Positions 17,964 to 22,860 of a stretch of DNA of 22,860 nucleotides are shown piece by piece (the stretch's first letter is position 1; the number at the start of each line of letters is the position of its first letter). The stretch is from JACKGW01 sp964586025 (lineage in GTDB: Bacteria > Planctomycetota > PLA2 > JAEUHO01), in NCBI GenBank assembly GCA_964586025.1, contig CAZPGF010000040.1, positions 1-22,860 of the forward strand, read 5' to 3'. The notes under the pieces were generated by a model that searched no databases, was not told where the DNA came from, and was given only the letters and a program-made list of their open reading frames with translations. The position numbers and the translations under genes are program-made.

Positions 17964-18089
17964 CTACGACTCGCGCCCGCATCGCCGGCGCACGTTCCGG
18001 ACCACTCGCACGAACTGCGCCTGGACGTCGTACTCGTACGGACGCTCGATGTCCTCCGCGGGGGCCAGATGCCAGATTCGGCCTGTCAT
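17964..18089 (-). CDS. Possible 41-residue protein or gene remnant downstream of the DUF499 gene
   Basis: The frame ATG 18089 to TAG 17964 encodes 41 residues (MTGRIWHLAPAEDIERPYEY then DVQAQFVRVVRNVRRRCGRE and S). The third codon positions are almost all G or C and the composition looks like a real protein (aromatic and acidic N-terminal half, Arg-rich end). The frame stays open further upstream into the end of the DUF499 gene. A weak GGA precedes the ATG. It could be a small component of the methylase/ATPase system, or the C-terminal scrap of a third gene lost when the island rearranged. I do not recognise a family. Confidence 0.3.
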   Translation of the reverse strand: MTGRIWHLAPAEDIERPYEYDVQAQFVRVVRNVRRRCGRES

Positions 18090-18126
18090 GTGAGATCCAG
18101 AATCAGCCCGGAGCCAATCGAGGTGC

Positions 18127-21100
18127 TCACTCCTGCTCAAAGCCCTGGGTGTCGAAGTGCAGCGTCCGGCTGTTCTCCGTGACGATCCGTACCACGTTCT
18201 CGGGCGCGCCGTCGGGAAGCTCGGCCTCGATCTCGAGCGTGACGCGCACCTTGGCACCGACGAGGCCGACCAAGTGAGAGATGACCTCCTGGGCGATGCG
18301 GCTGGCGTCGCGGCCCACGCGCGCGGCGTCGAGTGCTACCGTCCCGTGGAAGCGACGAAGGACCGGCTTGGGCGGAGCCTGCGTGCCCTTGCCGCCCGCC
18401 GGCTCACCCATTCCGCCGGCTCCACCACCTGCATTGCCACCGTTCGTGCCGCTCGGCTGCGGCCCCGGGGCGGGCTCCGTCGGCGCGGTCTCGGCCTCGA
18501 GCTGTCGGCGTGCGACGTCGGGCTTGACGAGGAGCCCCGCGTCCGTGGCGGTCAGGCTCACGAGCTGTCCGCCGCGAAGGCCGCGGTAGCGTCCCGCCTC
18601 CTCGTCGTGGCTCTCGGCGTAGGCGAAGGCGTCGTTCATCCAGGTGAGCAGACCGGCGCCGTCCTTCATGGCCTTGAGGAGCACCTCCGGGCCCGCTAGC
18701 CGGGGAAGGTAGAGGTAGCGCGCGAAGTCCTCGACGAGCTGGCGGACGGGTACGTGATCGCCCCGCCAGAGCGGGACGTCGTCCATGTGCTTTCGCAGGA
18801 TCGTCGGGCCCAGCGAGCCCAGGAGGTCCTCATCCCGCTGCAAGCGCTTGGCGGCGCGCACCGCGAGGGCCTCGGCGCCCGTGAGGCGAACGGCGTTCCA
18901 CGTGATTGGCGCCTGGGGCGTCGTCTGCTCGGGGACGAGCAGCCACTGGTAGGTCTCGGGCAGGCGCGCCGTCACCGTGCCGTCGGCACCCCTGAGCTGG
19001 GTCTCGGCTTGGCGCACCTGGTGCGGGTCCAGGTTCAGGATGTCCCGCTCGTCGAGGATCGACCTCCAGGCCAGGTACTTGCGTAGCGCCTCGTCGAGGT
19101 CCTTGAGGCGCACCTTGTCGGCCGCGAGGAACACCAGCGTGTTGCGGTAGATGCGGGGCGCGTTCCCCCGGGATTCGAGGATCGCCTGCGCCGCCGCCTG
19201 TGCGGCGTTCCCCTCCTCCTTCGTGTAGGGCTGTTCAGAGGGCAGGACGACCAAGCGGGCGTCCAGGTCGTCGGGCACGTCCGCCCCCGAACGCGGCAGG
19301 GGGTGGATGCGGGAAAACTCGCCTGTCCGCCGGAGGTCCGCCCGCAGCCGCTGGTCGAGCTCCTCGGCCGCCTTGTCCGGGTCGCGGACGAGTTGCTCGG
19401 CGCGGTCCTCGGCGAGCTTCGTGACCGTTGGCTGGGTCGAGTACCAGACCCGCGGACCGTCCTGGTAGAGGTAGGTCGCCGTCGCTGCGAGCCGGCGCAG
19501 CGCGTCGCCGAACACGGCCGGCGCCTCGCCTGGCATCACGCAGCCGAGTTTCACGCGCCGGTCCTCGATCCCCCGGTGGGCGGCGGCGGCCGTGGGCGCC
19601 GAGCCCAGGTAGATGGTCCGGGCCACACGCCGGGTGGCGTGGAGCTTCCCCAGGTTGGGCTGCTCCCCGTCGATCTTCAGGGGGAGCGAGTTCGGCCCGT
19701 CCACGTCCTTCTCGATGATCGGCGCCCAGTTGTCCGAGAGGTAGCGCGTGAGCTCGGACTGGACGCGCGGGTCGTCGATCGGGACCGTCGAGGGCAGGAT
19801 CAGCGGGTTCCGGTCGCCCTTCTCCCAGAGGCTGTGGATCACCGCGGCCATCAGGCGCAGCACGCCGCGCGTGCGCTGGAACTTCACCAGCGTGGACCAG
19901 TCGGTGTACAGCCGGTCGAAGATCTCCGGATGGATCGGGTAGGCGGCCTGGATGCGCTTCTCGTAGTCGCCGTCCCGGCACTCGGGCGGGAACTCCGCCC
20001 CCTGCGCGTGGTAGAGGTCGGCGAAGGCGCGCGCCGTGACGTCGCGCTGCTTGAAGGCCCCCGGACCGCCCAGGGGCTCGAAGAGCCGGCGCCTCACGAT
20101 CTCGAAGCCCTCCTCGGCCGTGGCCGGGCGCCAGGACGACTCCAGCCGACCGACCACGTTGCGGAGCCGCTCGAGCGCCTCGCGCCCGCGGATGCCGCCC
20201 ACCTCCACGTCGTCGGCCTGGGTGTGGGGCGAGCCCGCGGTGTCCGAGGCCGGAAGCGAGATCACGAGCAGGCAGTTGCCCGCGAGCTTCGCGGACTCGG
20301 TGAGCGCCTGGGCGAAGGTGAACTGCGTCTCGAAGCCGCCGGCGGGGAGGTCGCCCTGGTCGTGGAGCTGGCGCGCGTAGGCCACCCATTCGTCGATCAG
20401 GACGAGGCACGGCCCATGCTCCTGGAACAGCTCGCGCAGCACGTCGCCGGGGTTCGTGGCCTTCTCGTCATCGGCCTTGACGCGCGCGAAGGCCGGCTTG
20501 CCTCCGAGCTGCCAGGCCAGCTCGCCCCAGAGCGTGCGCACGACCGTGCCGTCGGGCTTCGTCGTCGGGTTGCCGGGCGAGATCTTGTTGCCCACCAGCA
20601 CGACGCGCTTGGCCCGGGGCAGGCTCTTGACTCCCGCTTCGGCCAGCACCGCGTCCACGCCGGTGAGATCGCCGGCGCCCACGCCCGAGAAGAGGTGGTA
20701 GAGCGCCAGCATCGAGTGGGTCTTGCCGCCGCCGAAGTTGGTCTGGAGCTGGACGACCGGGTCCCCGCCCTGGCCGAGGATGCGCTTCACGCCGCCCACG
20801 AGCAGGCCCTTCAGGCTCTCGGTCAGGTACGTGCGGCGGAAGAACTCCTGGGGATCGCGGTACTCGGCCGTCCCCTGACCGAGGTGGACCTGCCAGAGGT
20901 CCGCGGCGAACTCGGCCTGCTGGTAGCGGCCGCTCGCCACGTCGGCGTGCGGCGTGACGACCTCGCGCCAGGGCTTGAGGCCGCCGGAGGCCGCCGTGTC
21001 GATGAGCGACCCGCCGGCCTTTCGCTTCTCGTGGCGGACCTGCTCGTCGTAGGTCAGGCGACGAAGCTCGAGCTTCATCTGGTTGACCTCGTCGGCCTCG

Positions 21101-21474
21101 GGCGCCGAAACCGCGGCAAGGAGCCGGGTCATGGAGTCGAGCGCGCGGTCGGCGTCGTCGCTGGAGAACGGCTCCTGGTGCGCCCAGCGATGGCGCACGT
21201 CGAGCAGCTCGTTGACCAGGCTGCGCTCGGCCTTCCCCAGCGTCCAGCGGAAGACCGCTCCCCAGTGCCGGTCCATCACGACGAGCTGGACGGCCACGTC
21301 CCTCAGCGAGTCCCCCTTGTTGCTCTTGAGGCGCGTGTCCGCGAGGGTGCTCTCGACCTCCCGCTCCCACGCCTCGCCCAGGCGCGACTGCATCTCGCGC
21401 TCGACGAAGGGCTTGAGCCCGTTGCGAAGGAGCTCCATCGCTCGCCCGACGCGCTCCTGGTTGCTGATGGCCAC
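18127..21474 (-). CDS. DUF499 ATPase with N-terminal Swt1-like HEPN domain
   Basis: A full-length 1115-residue protein. Residues ~1-125 match the Swt1-like HEPN domain (QERVGRAMELLRNGLKPFVE; DVAVQLVVMDRHWGAVF) and contain RHRWAH, an intact RX4H motif (R94, H99) of the kind that cuts RNA in active HEPN nucleases. The DUF499 (COG1483-type) P-loop ATPase follows: Walker A NFGGGKTHS (K251, T252) and Walker B CLVLIDEW (D361, E362). The far C-terminus, after a Gly-rich linker (~1010-1045), carries the conserved FHGTVALDAARVGRDASRIA and LEIEAELPDGAPENVVRIVT block. GTG 21474 lies 3 nt after the methylase stop and is preceded by GGAGGAG, so the two form one operon. DUF499 ATPases paired with DUF1156 methylases occur in defence islands. 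RNA cleavage and the trigger are inferences. Confidence 0.92.
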   Translation of the reverse strand: MAISNQERVGRAMELLRNGLKPFVEREMQSRLGEAWEREVESTLADTRLKSNKGDSLRDVAVQLVVMDRHWGAVFRWTLGKAERSLVNELLDVRHRWAHQEPFSSDDADRALDSMTRLLAAVSAPEADEVNQMKLELRRLTYDEQVRHEKRKAGGSLIDTAASGGLKPWREVVTPHADVASGRYQQAEFAADLWQVHLGQGTAEYRDPQEFFRRTYLTESLKGLLVGGVKRILGQGGDPVVQLQTNFGGGKTHSMLALYHLFSGVGAGDLTGVDAVLAEAGVKSLPRAKRVVLVGNKISPGNPTTKPDGTVVRTLWGELAWQLGGKPAFARVKADDEKATNPGDVLRELFQEHGPCLVLIDEWVAYARQLHDQGDLPAGGFETQFTFAQALTESAKLAGNCLLVISLPASDTAGSPHTQADDVEVGGIRGREALERLRNVVGRLESSWRPATAEEGFEIVRRRLFEPLGGPGAFKQRDVTARAFADLYHAQGAEFPPECRDGDYEKRIQAAYPIHPEIFDRLYTDWSTLVKFQRTRGVLRLMAAVIHSLWEKGDRNPLILPSTVPIDDPRVQSELTRYLSDNWAPIIEKDVDGPNSLPLKIDGEQPNLGKLHATRRVARTIYLGSAPTAAAAHRGIEDRRVKLGCVMPGEAPAVFGDALRRLAATATYLYQDGPRVWYSTQPTVTKLAEDRAEQLVRDPDKAAEELDQRLRADLRRTGEFSRIHPLPRSGADVPDDLDARLVVLPSEQPYTKEEGNAAQAAAQAILESRGNAPRIYRNTLVFLAADKVRLKDLDEALRKYLAWRSILDERDILNLDPHQVRQAETQLRGADGTVTARLPETYQWLLVPEQTTPQAPITWNAVRLTGAEALAVRAAKRLQRDEDLLGSLGPTILRKHMDDVPLWRGDHVPVRQLVEDFARYLYLPRLAGPEVLLKAMKDGAGLLTWMNDAFAYAESHDEEAGRYRGLRGGQLVSLTATDAGLLVKPDVARRQLEAETAPTEPAPGPQPSGTNGGNAGGGAGGMGEPAGGKGTQAPPKPVLRRFHGTVALDAARVGRDASRIAQEVISHLVGLVGAKVRVTLEIEAELPDGAPENVVRIVTENSRTLHFDTQGFEQE

Positions 21475-21477
21475 GGG

Positions 21478-22776
21478 CTACTCCTCCCCCTCGAACAGAT
21501 CGCCTTGGCCCGCCTTGGGCTTTCCGCTCTGTTGCGCGAGTCGCACGATCTCCGGGAAGCTCTGGACGAGGCCGTTGTAGGCCAGCGCTTCGGCGGCTCG
21601 CTTCTTGCGCTCGCAGAGGGTGTAGAGGCGGTAAGCCAGCTCGCGCGCGGTTTCGGCGTGGCTGCCGAGCTTCGCGACAAGGTCTGCTGCGGCGCCCTCG
21701 CCACCTCCAGCGAGCACTCGGACGAGATGGTGGACAACCTCCCACGCCGTGAGCCGTGTGTCCGTCGCGGGGTCCCAATCCTCGGGAAGTTCCTCGGGCT
21801 TCAGGAGCCGCACCCTGCCGCGGCTCGAGTGCAGAAACCCGTCCTTGCCGCTCATCGCGGCAACGCTCGTGTTCTTCGCCTTGGAGAGCGTCTCGGCCAC
21901 GCCGTACTCGCCCTCGTCAAATCCGTGCTGCTCGAACCACGCCAGCGCCCAGCGCGTGTCGGCGTCGAAGTCCCCCTCCTGCTCCGCGAGGGCCTCGTCC
22001 AGCGTCTCGTTGATGAGCGCGAGGGCGTCCCGAACAGAGAGAGGCTTCCCCTCGGCGTCGAGCACCTGGGCGAAGCTTGTAAAGACCGCCATACCCGGAC
22101 CGATAGCTGCCTGGGCGAGGTCCACCGGCGCGATGTTGCCGCGCTGGAGGTGGGCAAGGGCCTGGGGCAACTCGGCCTTGAGCGCCGCAACGAACTCGCG
22201 GCGTGTGGCGCTCGCCGCGTCGGCGGCGCGTGGCCGACAGACGAGGACGATGCTGGATGCGAGGGCGTTCGTGCCGGATCCGATCATTCGGTTGCCCAGT
22301 TCAGTCCGCATCGGCCAGGTTCCGCTGACCGCAAAGCCGGCGCGGATCACTGCGTCGAGGAAGGTCTCCCAGCCCGTGCTGGCCGTGCCTGCGGCACTCT
22401 CGGTCTCGGACTGTTTGAAGGCGTAGTAGATACTGACCGGGAACGCAGGATGCGCCTGTTGGGCAAGGCGGCCCATGGCGCGGGTCATGCCATCGAGGAA
22501 GAATGATTCGGCCTTCTCCTTGGAGCCGTGCCGGTAGGGCGTCGCGACCAGTTCATCCGCCTTCGGCACTGCGAGCGTGGCGAAGAGGTCGGGGAAGGCA
22601 TCGCGTAGTGAACGACGAAGCCAAACGTAGAAGAAGTCCGAGAGATCTGCGTAGCCAATGTTGTCGTAGTAGGGTGGGTCTGTGGAAACGACCTTTGAGC
22701 AGCTTGTTTCCTGGTGGGCAGCATCCGCCTGAGTCGCCCCTCCTGGGGCCGCTGTAGTGAGCGAGGTGTCAATCAC
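21478..22776 (-). CDS. DUF1156-family adenine-specific DNA methylase, N-terminally truncated (likely pseudogene)
   Basis: The 432 residues match the C-terminal half of DUF1156/COG1743 DNA methylases, which are normally about 900-1000 residues. Catalytic motif IV is present (VVSTDPPYYDN, ~29-39), followed by the family hallmark YADLSDFFYVWLRRSL and the later AFKQSETES and GWETFLDAVIRAGFAVSGTW. The DUF1156 N-terminal domain and the glycine-rich SAM-binding motif are missing. Upstream of GTG 22776 the frame still reads family-like residues (GLSDAVGWVAKV) up to about 22806. It then enters the inverted repeat and hits TGA at 22818-22816. GTG 22776 has no good ribosome site. As it stands the product cannot bind SAM, so either the gene is broken by the repeat element or its 5' half lies beyond the window. 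It forms an operon with the DUF499 gene (3-nt gap). Confidence 0.85.
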   Translation of the reverse strand: MIDTSLTTAAPGGATQADAAHQETSCSKVVSTDPPYYDNIGYADLSDFFYVWLRRSLRDAFPDLFATLAVPKADELVATPYRHGSKEKAESFFLDGMTRAMGRLAQQAHPAFPVSIYYAFKQSETESAAGTASTGWETFLDAVIRAGFAVSGTWPMRTELGNRMIGSGTNALASSIVLVCRPRAADAASATRREFVAALKAELPQALAHLQRGNIAPVDLAQAAIGPGMAVFTSFAQVLDAEGKPLSVRDALALINETLDEALAEQEGDFDADTRWALAWFEQHGFDEGEYGVAETLSKAKNTSVAAMSGKDGFLHSSRGRVRLLKPEELPEDWDPATDTRLTAWEVVHHLVRVLAGGGEGAAADLVAKLGSHAETARELAYRLYTLCERKKRAAEALAYNGLVQSFPEIVRLAQQSGKPKAGQGDLFEGEE

Positions 22777-22805
22777 CTTGGCAACCCAACCAACAGCGTC
22801 GGACA

Positions 22806-22851
22806 GCCCCCGGCGTCAGCATAGTTGTCGTCCGCTCTTGGGGGAGCCGTG
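22806..22851 (-). repeat. 46-bp imperfect inverted repeat, right copy
   Basis: It is the inverted partner of 17069-17114 (41 of 46 identical). Its inner end falls at the point where the methylase frame stops resembling its family, and an in-frame TGA (22816-22818) lies inside it. The adjacent nine bases to the window edge (GGGCCCCTG) show loose similarity, with a gap, to the sequence outside the left copy, so the repeat may extend beyond the window. Confidence 0.75.
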
Positions 22852-22860
22852 GGGCCCCTG

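Noticed and set aside
19303..22506. 1067-codon plus-strand frame opposite the DUF499 and methylase genes
   Set aside because: The minus strand encodes unmistakable Walker A/B, HEPN and DPPY motifs. The plus frame has none and spans both genes.

Overview
The window is very GC-rich bacterial DNA with densely packed genes and many one- to four-base start/stop overlaps. I found no tRNA, rRNA, CRISPR array or recognisable transposase. The gene content (a PATAN/DUF4388-TPR-PEGA-PQQ protein, short-anchored lipoproteins, the aerobic benzoyl-CoA 'box' enzymes, many starts without a Shine-Dalgarno site) fits a high-GC Gram-negative lineage such as Planctomycetota or Myxococcota. That placement is an impression, not a result.

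Bases 1-7580 (+ strand): the 3' part of purC; a 1207-residue membrane-spanning protein joining cytoplasmic PATAN and TPR modules to an external PEGA domain and PQQ-like propeller; then boxC-boxB, overlapping by one base, which encode the 2,3-epoxybenzoyl-CoA dihydrolase and the di-iron benzoyl-CoA epoxidase. The reductase BoxA and benzoate-CoA ligase are not in the window.

Bases 7600-10564 (- strand): a translationally coupled operon of sixA-like phosphatase, exported prolyl oligopeptidase and a small DUF971 protein. It diverges from an Old Yellow Enzyme-type flavoprotein (10615-12102, +), and the two putative -10 boxes are only 4 bp apart.

Bases 12126-16886: an exported glycosidase-fold protein that seems to have lost both catalytic glutamates (-); a membrane-anchored persulfide-dioxygenase-like metallo-beta-lactamase that lacks one canonical metal histidine (+); and a four-domain S1 RNA-binding protein overlapping a small exported protein (+).

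Bases 16887-22860 look like an accessory island, all genes on the - strand. It holds a truncated DUF1156 (COG1743-type) DNA methylase, a full-length DUF499 (COG1483-type) ATPase with an N-terminal Swt1-like HEPN domain carrying an intact RX4H motif, a possible 41-residue ORF and a coiled-coil lipoprotein. Two imperfect inverted copies of a 46-bp repeat (17069-17114 and 22806-22851) bound the island, and the right copy lies exactly where the methylase reading frame is broken. Methylase plus DUF499 ATPase is a pairing known from defence islands. The HEPN fusion, repeat boundaries and broken methylase make this the most interesting part of the window.

Several core genes start 6-7 nt after a TACCCT-like box (related sequence TAYSCTCGSSG) without a Shine-Dalgarno site, which suggests leaderless transcription.
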